DNA of 43,732 nt, taken from assembly GCA_035529155.1 (NCBI GenBank), contig DATKXF010000043.1, forward strand, positions 1 through 43,732, in the 5' to 3' direction. The translations under genes and the position numbers were made by a program. This DNA is from JAAEEP01 sp035529155 (GTDB lineage: Archaea; Thermoplasmatota; Thermoplasmata; Methanomassiliicoccales; JAAEEP01). Positions 1-7,988 of the stretch are shown one piece after another. Under the pieces are notes generated by a model. That model had not been told where the DNA came from. It ran no database searches and worked only from the letters and a program-made list of their open reading frames with translations. How positions within the stretch are numbered: the first letter of the stretch is position 1; every line of letters starts with the position of its first letter.

Positions 1-2
1 AC

Positions 3-269
3 AAGAGAGGGAAGGCTGATGAAAGGCGCAGGGCTTCCCTCAAGTTGCTAAGGATATTGAGAGAATGGCTTCCCGTTTCCATTCCTAAATGGCTTGATGA
101 AGAAGTTGTCGCGGCCGCCCCGTCCGAGCTGAAATCGGTGACGGACAAGATCGATGCGGTAATCAGTGTACTCTGCGTGTACGGACATTGGATTTATGCT
201 GGGAAGATGACCAAGGTCTTGGGAGATGCCAGTGACGGGTTCATTCTCCTCCCACGACAGGTGGTCTAA
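3..269 (+). CDS. DUF429 family protein, C-terminal part (cut by window edge)
   Basis: The reading frame is open from the first bases of the window to a TAA at 267-269, so this is the last 88 or so residues of a larger protein whose start lies outside. The C-terminal pattern, an Asp-Ala-rich helix (KIDAVISVLC) followed by a Tyr-Ala-Gly segment and then GDASDGFILLPR, is the typical ending of DUF429 proteins, predicted RNase H-fold nucleases of unknown substrate. An internal ATG at 45 is unlikely to be the true start because the frame is coding-like before it. The stop lies one base before the ATG of the next gene (271), so the two are probably co-transcribed. The family call rests on the tail only. 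Confidence 0.6.
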   Translation, partial: KRGKADERRRASLKLLRILREWLPVSIPKWLDEEVVAAAPSELKSVTDKIDAVISVLCVYGHWIYAGKMTKVLGDASDGFILLPRQVV

Positions 270-270
270 A

Positions 271-960
271 ATGGAAGCCAATGAGAACCAGGACATTCAG
301 GGAATATTCAAAGGAATGGGCAAGCAGCATGGCTACGATTTCGTAGAGGCTAACTTTTTCCCCTTCAAGGAACTGAAGAGCACTTGGCATCGAAATAGGT
401 GGAAGGTAGCATTCAGGATCTCGGACTACATGTCCGGTTGTGGTGAGGAGGTACTCACCGATTACTCCGGTGCTCTCTTCAAACGAATGGTAAATGGTGG
501 AAGGGTAACCTACAGCGACAATGTCATGTGCTGGCTCAAGTCCAGTAAATTCATTGAAATGAATCGGCCGTTATACCTGGACCGAAGCAGAAACCTTTCT
601 TTCAGTGCCCAGGGCGATCATCACGATCTACAATGTGCGATGGAAGGCCTCAGGGAAAAGGGGCTGATCGATGACATGGAGGATGTCTATCTCACCTGGA
701 CAAGGAGTGCCAACCGAAAGAGGGTGGGATACTGCAGCGTCCTGATGAAGGTTATAGCGGTGTCATCAGCTCTAGATTCTCCAGATCTCCCCCCCTTGGT
801 TCCAGAGTACGTTCTCTATCACGAACTGGTGCATCTTGAGATGGGACGCGAAACACTCTCGCCTCGGCACGGACGGGAGTTCAGGAGGAGGGAAAGACTC
901 TTCCCCCGTTGGGAGGAAGCGGAATCCTGGCTCAGGAGAGTGGCGTCTCACAGACTCTGA
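271..960 (+). CDS. SprT/YgjP-like zinc metalloprotease
   Basis: A 229-residue protein with an HELVH zinc-binding helix at residues 184-188 and a third candidate ligand in RHGREF (His200), the layout of SprT-like and YgjP-like metallopeptidases. The segment before it (RKRVGYCS, then a hydrophobic strand and PEYVLYHELVH) also fits that fold. The N-terminal 150 residues match nothing I recognise. ATG 271 is preferred over an upstream in-frame start at 226 because the latter would overlap the DUF429 gene by 44 nt, while ATG 271 follows an AGGTGG site. The gene sits before an exoribonuclease but is separated from it by a strong inverted repeat. The substrate cannot be told from sequence; SprT-type relatives act on DNA-protein crosslinks, but this link is only by fold. 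Confidence 0.7.
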   Translation: MEANENQDIQGIFKGMGKQHGYDFVEANFFPFKELKSTWHRNRWKVAFRISDYMSGCGEEVLTDYSGALFKRMVNGGRVTYSDNVMCWLKSSKFIEMNRPLYLDRSRNLSFSAQGDHHDLQCAMEGLREKGLIDDMEDVYLTWTRSANRKRVGYCSVLMKVIAVSSALDSPDLPPLVPEYVLYHELVHLEMGRETLSPRHGREFRRRERLFPRWEEAESWLRRVASHRL

Positions 961-967
961 TCTCTTC

Positions 968-994
968 GATTGAAATGCGATAAGCATTTCAATC
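968..994. repeat. 27-bp perfect inverted repeat between protease and yhaM-like genes
   Basis: Two perfect 11-nt arms (GATTGAAATGC and GCATTTCAATC) are separated by GATAA. The element begins 8 nt after the stop of the metalloprotease gene and ends 31 nt before the exoribonuclease ATG. It could be a transcriptional operator for the downstream gene or an RNA hairpin. No T-run follows, so it does not look like a classical archaeal terminator. Confidence 0.75.
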
Positions 995-1025
995 CATGAA
1001 GGCATACTAAGGTTGGTGCTATGAG

Positions 1026-1988
1026 ATGGCAAAGCGGCAGTTCCTGAAGGACCTCCAGGAGGGGGACGAGGTCGATGATGTCTTTTCGATCAGGTACAAG
1101 AAGCCACCTCGCGAGTACTCTAAGGGATACATGTTCGAGGTTCGGTTGAGCGATCGCTCCGGCAATATGAATTTGAAGTTTTGGGGACCAAGCGACGAGC
1201 GTCTGGTGGATAGGATATATGAACCTCTTGTCGCTGGTGGGGTGGTTCGGGTGAAAGGCAGGGTGAGCAGCTACAAAGACTCCCTTGAGATATCCGTCGG
1301 TGAGGATGATGGGATCGCGCTCATTGAGAGGTCTGGATATGACATCCGTGATTTCGTTCCCACCACGGAGAGAGACGTGGATCAGATGATGAGCCGACTC
1401 AACTCCTTCATCCGACAGGTGCAGGATCCGTTCCTCTCCAAGCTACTCAGGCACTTCTTTGCCGATGAGGAATTCGTGGTCAGATTCAAAGAAGCTCCAG
1501 CGTCGATTCAGAAGCATTCAAATTGCATAGGTGGGCTGCTTGAGCATACACTCTCTGTTGTGGAGATATGCGCAATGGTTCATTCCCTCAAGCCCAAGAT
1601 GGACAAGGACCTCCTTCTGACAGGGGCAATACTGCACGACATCGGTAAAATGAATGAGTACAGGATAACCACCAACATCGACATGAGTGAGGAGGGGATG
1701 CTTCTGGGACACATCTTCATCGGTGCCGAGAAGCTCAAGGAGGCCATTGATGGCATCGACGACTTCCCGCCAACTCTGGGATTCAAGCTCGTCCACATCG
1801 TCCTCAGCAGCCATGGAAGGTTGGAGTTCGGATCCCCTCGTTTACCGCAGTTCGCGGAAGCGGCGGCAATACACTACGCCGACGAGATAGATGCCAAGGT
1901 GGAGCGGTATGTAAAGGTCAAGGAGGAGGCCCGTACAGAGGATGACTGGACCTATGATTCGGACCTGAGACATATTTTCCTTCGTTAG
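1026..1988 (+). CDS. YhaM-like 3'-5' exoribonuclease (OB fold + HD domain)
   Basis: A 320-residue protein with an OB-fold nucleic-acid-binding domain (about residues 10-95: KGYMFEVRLSD, LKFWG, VRVKGRVSSY) followed by an HD phosphohydrolase domain (about 160-300). The HD metal ligands are visible as His174 in GGLLEHT and His204-Asp205 in ILHDIGK, with later conserved histidines in LGHIFIG and HIVLSSHG. This order and size are those of the YhaM family, metal-dependent 3'-5' exoribonucleases known best from Firmicutes; an archaeal copy is less usual. It would act in the cytoplasm on single-stranded RNA or DNA ends. Its end overlaps by 4 nt, tail to tail, with the YkgJ-like gene. Confidence 0.85.
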   Translation: MAKRQFLKDLQEGDEVDDVFSIRYKKPPREYSKGYMFEVRLSDRSGNMNLKFWGPSDERLVDRIYEPLVAGGVVRVKGRVSSYKDSLEISVGEDDGIALIERSGYDIRDFVPTTERDVDQMMSRLNSFIRQVQDPFLSKLLRHFFADEEFVVRFKEAPASIQKHSNCIGGLLEHTLSVVEICAMVHSLKPKMDKDLLLTGAILHDIGKMNEYRITTNIDMSEEGMLLGHIFIGAEKLKEAIDGIDDFPPTLGFKLVHIVLSSHGRLEFGSPRLPQFAEAAAIHYADEIDAKVERYVKVKEEARTEDDWTYDSDLRHIFLR

Positions 1989-2272
1989 TCCTTGATGATT
2001 TCGAATGAGTAGGCGCACTTAGAAAGATGTCCTATCTGGTCAGGATGCCAGGGGAACCTCCTGCAATGGTCCGCCCTCCCAGTATGCATACTACAAATTC
2101 CTTTTCCTCCTGCGAATTGGAGGTACTGGCATTGCCCATCCACGGGAAGGCCATTCTCCAAGTAGAAATCTCTTGCCTCTTCGGAAATGGGGAACTTGGG
2201 TTTGCAGCACTCTCCACAAAGGTTGCAGTGCCCTCTCCTGAGATACTTGACCATCATCTGCCCGATTATCAT
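1985..2272 (-). CDS. YkgJ-type cysteine cluster protein
   Basis: A 95-residue protein opening with CNLCGECC (residues 16-23), the CxxCxxCC signature of the YkgJ / zinc- or iron-chelating family, with further cysteines in the second half (Cys48, Cys60, Cys69, Cys86) that probably complete the metal site. Family members are thought to bind a metal or Fe-S cluster, but their function is not known. ATG 2272 is used, with a GGAAAG about 14 nt upstream; an in-frame ATG at 2257 is possible but has no ribosome-binding site. It converges on the exoribonuclease gene. It is transcribed from the side of the unexplained 351-nt gap, which must hold its promoter. Confidence 0.75.
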   Translation of the reverse strand: MIIGQMMVKYLRRGHCNLCGECCKPKFPISEEARDFYLENGLPVDGQCQYLQFAGGKGICSMHTGRADHCRRFPWHPDQIGHLSKCAYSFEIIKD

Positions 2273-2623
2273 CGGATGCTTTCAATCTTTCCACGATCAG
2301 TTCGGACTTATCTCGATAAAAGGCAGTGTGCCCCGGCCGTAACAGATTGGCTCACAGACAGGCGGACGCCCTCTCCCCACACTGACCCTGGCCGGGACTT
2401 TAGTGTCGTGCACCGGGGTTGTCCTCCAGTCATTACGCGATGTCACATCGAAGTTCCTGCAGGGACCCATTGTAACGATGCACTGTTCACCCCCGTTGGT
2501 ATGAACGAATCACCGATCATCGCTACGTTGCTCGGGGGCGTTCTTATTAGGCGCCACTATATGATAATCTTTTCGATTCTCCACCGTCAGTAATTTACCT
2601 ACCGGGAACGCTTTCAAGCTGAT
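2273..2623. other. 351-nt gap without a convincing gene; locally self-complementary
   Basis: No reading frame here looks coding: the longest plus-strand frame runs back through the YkgJ-like gene antisense and has no family resemblance. The stretch contains several complementary pairs: GCCCCGG near 2330 with CCGGGG near 2413, CCCCCG near 2491 with CGGGGG near 2533, and the self-complementary CCTGCAGG near 2456. A TATA-like ATCATATAG lies on the minus strand near 2560-2570. I looked for RNase P, SRP RNA and tRNA signatures on both strands and found none. It may be an uncharacterised structured RNA, or only a long promoter region for the divergent genes. Confidence 0.35.
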
Positions 2624-3157
2624 ATGTCCCACGATCTCGCCAAGAAGAATCTCTTGCTAACGGGACCGCCCAAGGTGGGAAAGACCACGGTCATTATGGC
2701 GGTGTCCAATGAGCTGGGCGACAGGGCTGATGGTTTCTACACTAAGGAGCTAATAGAGCTGGGCAAAAGGAAGGGATTTCTTCTGATCTCACTTCGGGGG
2801 AAGGAGGGTCTACTGGCCCATGTGAACCTTAAGCATGGACCTAAAGTAGGAAGATATACCGTCAATCTCGATGACATAGATTCTATTGGCGTGACCGCGC
2901 TCAGAAGAGCCAAGAAAGAGGGGGCGATCGTGATCATAGATGAGATAGGTAGGATGGAACTGCTTTCAAAAGCGTTCAAGAGCGAGGTCATCCGAATCCT
3001 CGACTCACCATCTCGTGTGCTGGCCACCATCCGTGAGGTCGAAGAACCATTCTGCGATTCGATCAAGGAGAGGGAGGACGCGGTGGTCATTCGAGTCACC
3101 ATAGCGAACAGGGATTCCCTTCCCAGCATCATAGTCAATGAACTCTTGCAAAAGTAG
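2624..3157 (+). CDS. THEP1-family nucleoside-triphosphatase
   Basis: A 177-residue P-loop protein with Walker A GPPKVGKTT at residues 14-22 and Walker B IVIIDEIGRMEL at about 102-113. The DEIGRMEL block and the GFYTKEL segment after the first helix are diagnostic of the THEP1 / DUF265 family, small NTPases that hydrolyse ATP, GTP and other NTPs slowly and whose cellular role is unknown. Length matches the archaeal family (about 170-180). It is a single gene with no overlapping partner. The start ATG 2624 lies just before the P-loop, as expected. Confidence 0.9.
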   Translation: MSHDLAKKNLLLTGPPKVGKTTVIMAVSNELGDRADGFYTKELIELGKRKGFLLISLRGKEGLLAHVNLKHGPKVGRYTVNLDDIDSIGVTALRRAKKEGAIVIIDEIGRMELLSKAFKSEVIRILDSPSRVLATIREVEEPFCDSIKEREDAVVIRVTIANRDSLPSIIVNELLQK

Positions 3158-3171
3158 GCCTGCGAAGAGCA

Positions 3172-3178
3172 TTTTATA
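3172..3178 (+). promoter_or_regulatory. TATA box of DUF72 gene (leaderless)
   Basis: TTTTATA centred 26 nt before the GTG at 3201, the distance expected between an archaeal TATA box and the transcription start. The mRNA should therefore begin at or next to the start codon, and no ribosome-binding site is present. Confidence 0.6.
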
Positions 3179-3200
3179 CTCATGATGTCAATGATAATTC

Positions 3201-4091
3201 GTGGTAGTGCTGATAGGAAGCAGCGGATGGTCATATGATGACTGGGTGGGGCGATTCTATCCCATAGAAATGGCCAAGAAGAAGGGCGAATGGTTCGCCT
3301 ACTATGCTCAGTACTTCAAGACTGTGGAGATAAACAGCACTTTCTACCGCGTGCCCAACGAGTTCACGGTTCGATCGTGGATCAAAAAAGCCTCAGAGGT
3401 GGAAGGCTTCGAGTACTCCGTGAAGCTTCCCAAGTTAATCACACATGAAAGCATGGTCAAAAGGAATTGCGAGACCGCTGCAAATCAGGCCAGATCATTT
3501 GAACAGATATGCATAGAACCGCTCGCCGAAAATGGAAATATGGGCTGCGCATTGATCCAGCTTTCCCCCTATTTCCGCAACGAGGAGATCTCGTTGACCA
3601 CGCTCTCTGAACTGCTCGAATCTGTCTCCTGTGATCGTTATCCCTACGCAGTGGAATTCAGACATGGGAGCTGGTTGGATAAGGAGAAGAAAGAGATAGT
3701 GGAAGAAGCAAGGGAAATCCTTCGTGAGCATGGAGTGGCCAGCGTGATGATCGACGGCCCTGGATCACCAATAACCAGGGCTCAGACCGCCGATCACTCG
3801 TACATACGGTTCCACGGTCGCAACTACGATATTTGGTTCAAGGACGAGGACGAAGATGACTACCGGATCAATAGGTACGATTATCTATATTCAATCGATC
3901 ATTTGAAGAGTTGGATACCGATAATTGACGAAGTTGGAGAAAAAACTAAGAATGTTAGATTATACTTCAATAACCACGGAAGGGCAAAAGCGGTAAAGAA
4001 TGCTATCCAGATGATGGACATGCTGTCCATCCCCCATAAGGAGAAGGAGATTAGATTGCAGGACCAGATGAAGCTGCGGATTTACGAATAA
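3201..4091 (+). CDS. DUF72 family protein (YecE-like TIM barrel)
   Basis: A 296-residue protein beginning VVLIGSSGWSYDDWVGRFYP, the highly recognisable N-terminus of DUF72 proteins. Further family blocks are YFKTVEINSTFYRVP, YAVEFRHGSW and YIRFHGRN. DUF72 proteins adopt a TIM-barrel fold and have no firmly established activity. The start is taken at GTG 3201, supported by the TATA box 26 nt upstream; GTG 3207 is an alternative. The C-terminal part contains RLYFNNHGRAKAVKNA, also typical of the family. It is a single-gene unit. Confidence 0.88.
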   Translation: MVVLIGSSGWSYDDWVGRFYPIEMAKKKGEWFAYYAQYFKTVEINSTFYRVPNEFTVRSWIKKASEVEGFEYSVKLPKLITHESMVKRNCETAANQARSFEQICIEPLAENGNMGCALIQLSPYFRNEEISLTTLSELLESVSCDRYPYAVEFRHGSWLDKEKKEIVEEAREILREHGVASVMIDGPGSPITRAQTADHSYIRFHGRNYDIWFKDEDEDDYRINRYDYLYSIDHLKSWIPIIDEVGEKTKNVRLYFNNHGRAKAVKNAIQMMDMLSIPHKEKEIRLQDQMKLRIYE

Positions 4092-4171
4092 CGAACATAT
4101 TGTCAAAGTTTGTTACGGATTAATACGACAATCTACAAATACAAGTAAGCAATCGAAGGCTCGTTGAGAAT

Positions 4172-6271
4172 ATGAAGGCTCTATTCGAACCTGAATCCAT
4201 TGCAGTTGTCGGGGCTGCTCGAGAGAAGGATAAATTGGGCAATATTATTCTGAGGAATCTGATCTCATCAGGATTCGAGGGGAGTCTATACCCAGTTAAC
4301 CCAAAGGCTGACCAGATACTCGGAATGAAGTGCTACAAGTCTCTCAGCGATATACCAGAGAAAGTGGAGCTCATCGTAGTCGTGGTCCCGAACTACATAG
4401 TACCCGCTGTCATCGAGGAGGCGGGGGAGAAAGGTGTCAAGTCTGCTATCATAATTACCGCTGGCTTCAAGGAGATCGGTCTTGAGGGAGCAGAACTTGA
4501 GAGAAAGGTAGGGAACCTGGCCAAGAAGTACAACATGAGGATACTGGGCCCCAACTGTCTAGGTCTCATCAACAGGCACCACAACATGAACGCTACCTTC
4601 ACTCGGAACTATCCCCAGAAGGGAAGGATAGCCATAACCTCTCAATCAGGTGCCATATGCACATCGATTCTTGATTGGGCGACCAGGACCAACGTGGGAT
4701 TCTCCAAGTTCATTAGCGTCGGTAACAAGGTTGACATCGACGAGGCTGATCTACTGGAGTATTTGAGAGAAGATGATGAGACCGCCGTTATAGGTATGTA
4801 TATTGAAGGGACGAATAGGGGAGAGCAATTCCTGAGACAGGCAACTGAAGCCACACGCCTCAAACCCATCCTCGCTCTCAAATCAGGAAGGACAAGTTCT
4901 GGTGCAAAGGCAGCTTCCTCTCATACAGGAGCCCTATCTGGAAGTGATGCGGTCTACGAAGCGGCGCTCCATCAGACGGGTGTGGTGAGAGCCCGCACCA
5001 TAGACGAGTTCTTCGATCTGCTTCTGATCTTCGGTCTCATGCCGCTTCCAGAGGGTGACGGAGTGGCCATCGTCACCAATGCCGGTGGCCTGGGAGTCAT
5101 GGCGGCCGACGCAACCTCGGACTTCGGACTGACCCTAGCGTCGTTCGACGGCGAGACCATCGAGAAGCTGAAGGAATATCTACCCGCAGAGGCGAACTTC
5201 TACAATCCGGTGGACGTGCTTGGAGACGCTCCTGCAGATAGATACGAGTTCGCCATCAAGACGGTCATGGATGATCCCAACGTCTCGATGGTTCTTGTGA
5301 TCCTTGCGCCCACTGACACTGTTGATATAATGTCAGTGGCGAAGATTGTCGCTAGTTTCGGGGGAAAGGTGGATATACCTCTTGTTGCGACCTTCGTGGG
5401 CGGTAAAGACTGCGAGGAGGGGATCGAGCTCCTCAGGGAAGCTGGAATTCCGAACTATGAATCCCCAGACCGGGCCATGAAGGCACTCAGCGCGATGGTG
5501 AATTACAGGAACATGCGGGATTCCAGAGGCGACATGGAGCCGGTCGTCGTTGACGGCGACAAGGAGCGGGTAAGGGAGATCCTCGACATAGTCAAGGCCG
5601 AGGACCGCCTGACATTGCGAGAGGACGAGGGCAAGGAGATCCTCAAGGCCTATGGTGTCTCAGTTCCCATTGAGGCAATAGCCAATACCGCTGAGGAGGC
5701 AGCAGAGATCGCCTGCAGGATTGGCTATCCTGTGGTAATGAAGATCGCATCACCTGATATCTTCCACAAGACCGATGTGGGTGGTGTCGCGGTCGGGGTG
5801 AGTAATGCCGAGGATGTCAGGACCAACTTCGATATAATCACCCGACGCAGTAAGGAGAGGATGCCCCAGGCAAGGATAGACGGGGTCTCCATCCAGCAGA
5901 TGCTTTCGGGCAGAGAGGTGATCGTTGGCATGGTCCGTGATGATCAATTCGGCCCAGTTCTCACCTTTGGTCTGGGCGGTATCTTTGTGGAGATAATGAA
6001 GGACGTATCGCAATGCATCGCGCCCCTCACCAAGAGCGATGTCAATACCATGATAAGCTCCATCAAGGCCTTCCCCATACTGTCCGGAGCTAGGGGAAGA
6101 AAACCAGCCGATATAAAAACCTTAAAGGAAATAATTTTCAAGGTAGCGCAGATTTCCGTAGACTTCCCGGAGATCTCAGAATTTGAGATCAACCCCGTAA
6201 TGGTTGGAGATGAGGGTGAAGGGGCAGGTGCGGTGGACGCGCTTGTAACAATAAGGAGGGAGAGTAAGTGA
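4172..6271 (+). CDS. ADP/NDP-forming acyl-CoA (acetyl-CoA) synthetase, fused alpha-beta
   Basis: A 699-residue fusion. Residues 1-130 form a CoA-binding Rossmann domain (PESIAVVGAAREKDKLGN), about 145-450 the two succinyl-CoA-ligase-like domains, and about 480-699 an ATP-grasp domain (RLTLREDEGKEILKAYGV, GYPVVMKIASPDIFHKTDVGGV). The phospho-relay histidine is visible as His251 in SSHTGALSGSD. Family enzymes convert an acyl-CoA, ADP and phosphate to acid, CoA and ATP by way of phosphohistidine, so the gene suggests energy capture from acetyl-CoA or branched or aryl acyl-CoAs; the substrate cannot be read from sequence. The next gene starts inside its stop codon (GTGA), so the two are translationally coupled. 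Confidence 0.93.
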   Translation: MKALFEPESIAVVGAAREKDKLGNIILRNLISSGFEGSLYPVNPKADQILGMKCYKSLSDIPEKVELIVVVVPNYIVPAVIEEAGEKGVKSAIIITAGFKEIGLEGAELERKVGNLAKKYNMRILGPNCLGLINRHHNMNATFTRNYPQKGRIAITSQSGAICTSILDWATRTNVGFSKFISVGNKVDIDEADLLEYLREDDETAVIGMYIEGTNRGEQFLRQATEATRLKPILALKSGRTSSGAKAASSHTGALSGSDAVYEAALHQTGVVRARTIDEFFDLLLIFGLMPLPEGDGVAIVTNAGGLGVMAADATSDFGLTLASFDGETIEKLKEYLPAEANFYNPVDVLGDAPADRYEFAIKTVMDDPNVSMVLVILAPTDTVDIMSVAKIVASFGGKVDIPLVATFVGGKDCEEGIELLREAGIPNYESPDRAMKALSAMVNYRNMRDSRGDMEPVVVDGDKERVREILDIVKAEDRLTLREDEGKEILKAYGVSVPIEAIANTAEEAAEIACRIGYPVVMKIASPDIFHKTDVGGVAVGVSNAEDVRTNFDIITRRSKERMPQARIDGVSIQQMLSGREVIVGMVRDDQFGPVLTFGLGGIFVEIMKDVSQCIAPLTKSDVNTMISSIKAFPILSGARGRKPADIKTLKEIIFKVAQISVDFPEISEFEINPVMVGDEGEGAGAVDALVTIRRESK

Positions 6272-7272
6272 GATCCTTGTTTATCGGATCAGTTTCTGAA
6301 AGATCTGGAAAGACGATACTGTCACTTGGACTTGCGAAGAATGCGCCTGGTAAGGTAGGTTTCTTCAAACCGTTCAAGGAGACAATAGTGTATGCCAAGA
6401 ACCGCATTCTGGATCAGGATGCATACCTCATGAAGAAGGTCCTCAACCTCGAGGCTGAGGAGGAGATAATCTCACCGTGTTCCTATGATGTCTTCAGGCC
6501 GGTGAGCATGAACACCATGCTGGAATGCTGGGATAAGTTGAGAGAGGGTTGCGATACCATGATCGTGGAGGGTACCAGGGACATTACCACTGGGTACATC
6601 CATGATGTATCCGGTCCGGCCATCGCCCAGGCAATTGGCGCCGACATGGTTCTTATCGGAGATTCTAGCCCAGGGGCACTGGATAAGATTGCCGTGATAA
6701 AGCACCTCCTCGGAGATTACAACATCGAATTCAAGGGTGCTATCCTCAACATGGCAGATGATCCAGCGGTCGAGGTATTTCTCGAAGAGAAAGGAATCAA
6801 CGTTCTGGGTTCCATTCCCACTATCAACGAGCTTAAGCGGTTCCGTGTGAAGGAGGTAGCGGAGTCATTGGGAGCCGAGATCGTGGTCGGTGACGAGAAC
6901 CTAGACAGACCGGTCGAGGATGTCATGGTAGGAGCCATGACGCCCGAGAGTGCGATCAAATACATGAGGCGGGTTGGAAGAAAGGCCCTCATCACTGGAG
7001 GAGATAGATCCGATATTCAGATGGCCGCCCTTTCTACTGACACTTCCTGCCTAATTCTCACAGGCGGTCTTTACCCAGTAAAGACCGTGGTATCCAAGGC
7101 CTATGAGAAGGGAGTCCCTATCCTGCTAGTCAGGTATGATACCCTTACCACGGCAGAGATGGTCGAGCACCTCATCGCCAGAATAGATCCGGAGGATGAT
7201 GCCAAGATCAATCTGATCTGCGACACCATCAAGAACAACATAAACCTGGACGAGCTCTGGGGCGAGGAGTGA
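6268..7272 (+). CDS. P-loop protein with DRTGG domain (BioD-like + PTA N-terminal-like)
   Basis: A 334-residue protein with an N-terminal dethiobiotin-synthetase-like NTPase (P-loop GSVSERSGKT at residues 7-16; MIVEGTRD as the Walker-B-like strand) and a C-terminal DRTGG domain (about 215-320: DVMVGAMTPESAIKYM, ALITGGDRSDIQMAAL). The same domain pair precedes the catalytic domain in long phosphotransacetylases, but the catalytic part is absent here. The GTG start overlaps the stop of the acyl-CoA synthetase gene by 4 nt, and this pairing suggests a regulator or partner of the synthetase that senses nucleotides. The activity is not known. Confidence 0.85.
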   Translation: MRSLFIGSVSERSGKTILSLGLAKNAPGKVGFFKPFKETIVYAKNRILDQDAYLMKKVLNLEAEEEIISPCSYDVFRPVSMNTMLECWDKLREGCDTMIVEGTRDITTGYIHDVSGPAIAQAIGADMVLIGDSSPGALDKIAVIKHLLGDYNIEFKGAILNMADDPAVEVFLEEKGINVLGSIPTINELKRFRVKEVAESLGAEIVVGDENLDRPVEDVMVGAMTPESAIKYMRRVGRKALITGGDRSDIQMAALSTDTSCLILTGGLYPVKTVVSKAYEKGVPILLVRYDTLTTAEMVEHLIARIDPEDDAKINLICDTIKNNINLDELWGEE

Positions 7273-7319
7273 ATAATCGATTCTCCCCCTCCTGACTTAT
7301 TGGATGGGCATCAGGGGTT

Positions 7320-7988
7320 TCAGTGAAGGAACCCAAAGATACCCATTGCCTTTTTCTCTCCTATACCCGGCACCCTCTGCAGATCTCTTGCACTCGCCCG
7401 AATCAGATTCTCGATGGAACCGAATCGTTCAAGAAGACTGCTGGCGAGCTTATCACCGACGCCGGGGATCATTGAAAGGAACAGCACCCTCTGGTCCTTC
7501 ACAGGGAGTCCGGATGATACCCTCGGTGTAAACCACCTCGGGGGCGGAGTCCGGTCATTGAGACCTTCTGACTCCCTTCTGACGAGCACTCTTAGGAAGG
7601 AGCCCATGCCCTGCTGCCCCTGCACCTGGACAATTGGCACATGGTAGGTGTAGATGCATTCCATCTGAGCCCCAATGACGCTGGCCCAACCCCTTTCATC
7701 GAGAATTGAGTCATCATCATGGGATCTCTCGATCACCAGTATTCGCCTGACCACAGAGGCTCCATCGTACTCGTTCATCCTGGAGAGGGCAATTAATTGT
7801 TCCCACAGCCTTCCGTTCCTGAAGGACGAGATAAAATCCCCAAGGGTCTTTCTCTCGATGGCAATGGCAGTTTCCCCGACCTTTATGATGTAGTCCCCAG
7901 TCTCTAGATGAATAACCCTGATCTCGCCGAGGTCGCCGATGTAGGAAAGAAATCCACTCTCTCTTCTGTCAACGAAGATCTCTATCAT
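7320..7988 (-). CDS. xpf: Short XPF/ERCC4 structure-specific endonuclease
   Basis: A 222-residue protein with an ERCC4 nuclease domain (GDYII at 31-35 and the catalytic ERKTLGD at 45-51) followed by tandem helix-hairpin-helix motifs (about 165-222: LSMIPGVGDKLASSLLERFGS and LQRVPGIGEKKA). It lacks the helicase half found in Hef, the usual euryarchaeal form, and so resembles the short XPF of Crenarchaeota and Thermoplasma. Such enzymes cut 3'-flap and splayed-arm DNA as dimers, in crenarchaea with PCNA. The C-terminal KKAMGIFGF is at best a degenerate PCNA-binding motif. The ATG overlaps the rad50 stop by 4 nt, so it is the last gene of the mre11-rad50-xpf operon. Confidence 0.9.
   Translation of the reverse strand: MIEIFVDRRESGFLSYIGDLGEIRVIHLETGDYIIKVGETAIAIERKTLGDFISSFRNGRLWEQLIALSRMNEYDGASVVRRILVIERSHDDDSILDERGWASVIGAQMECIYTYHVPIVQVQGQQGMGSFLRVLVRRESEGLNDRTPPPRWFTPRVSSGLPVKDQRVLFLSMIPGVGDKLASSLLERFGSIENLIRASARDLQRVPGIGEKKAMGIFGFLH

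Noticed and set aside
2027..2593. 188-residue plus-strand frame running through the gap after the YkgJ-like gene
   Set aside because: Half of it is antisense to the cysteine cluster gene, and the rest is low in protein-like features.
2290..2600. RNase P RNA or SRP RNA in the 351-nt gap
   Set aside because: No GAGGAAAGUC or ACAGAAnnnGGCUUA-type pairs and no GGAAGGGAGCA SRP helix-8 core were found on either strand.
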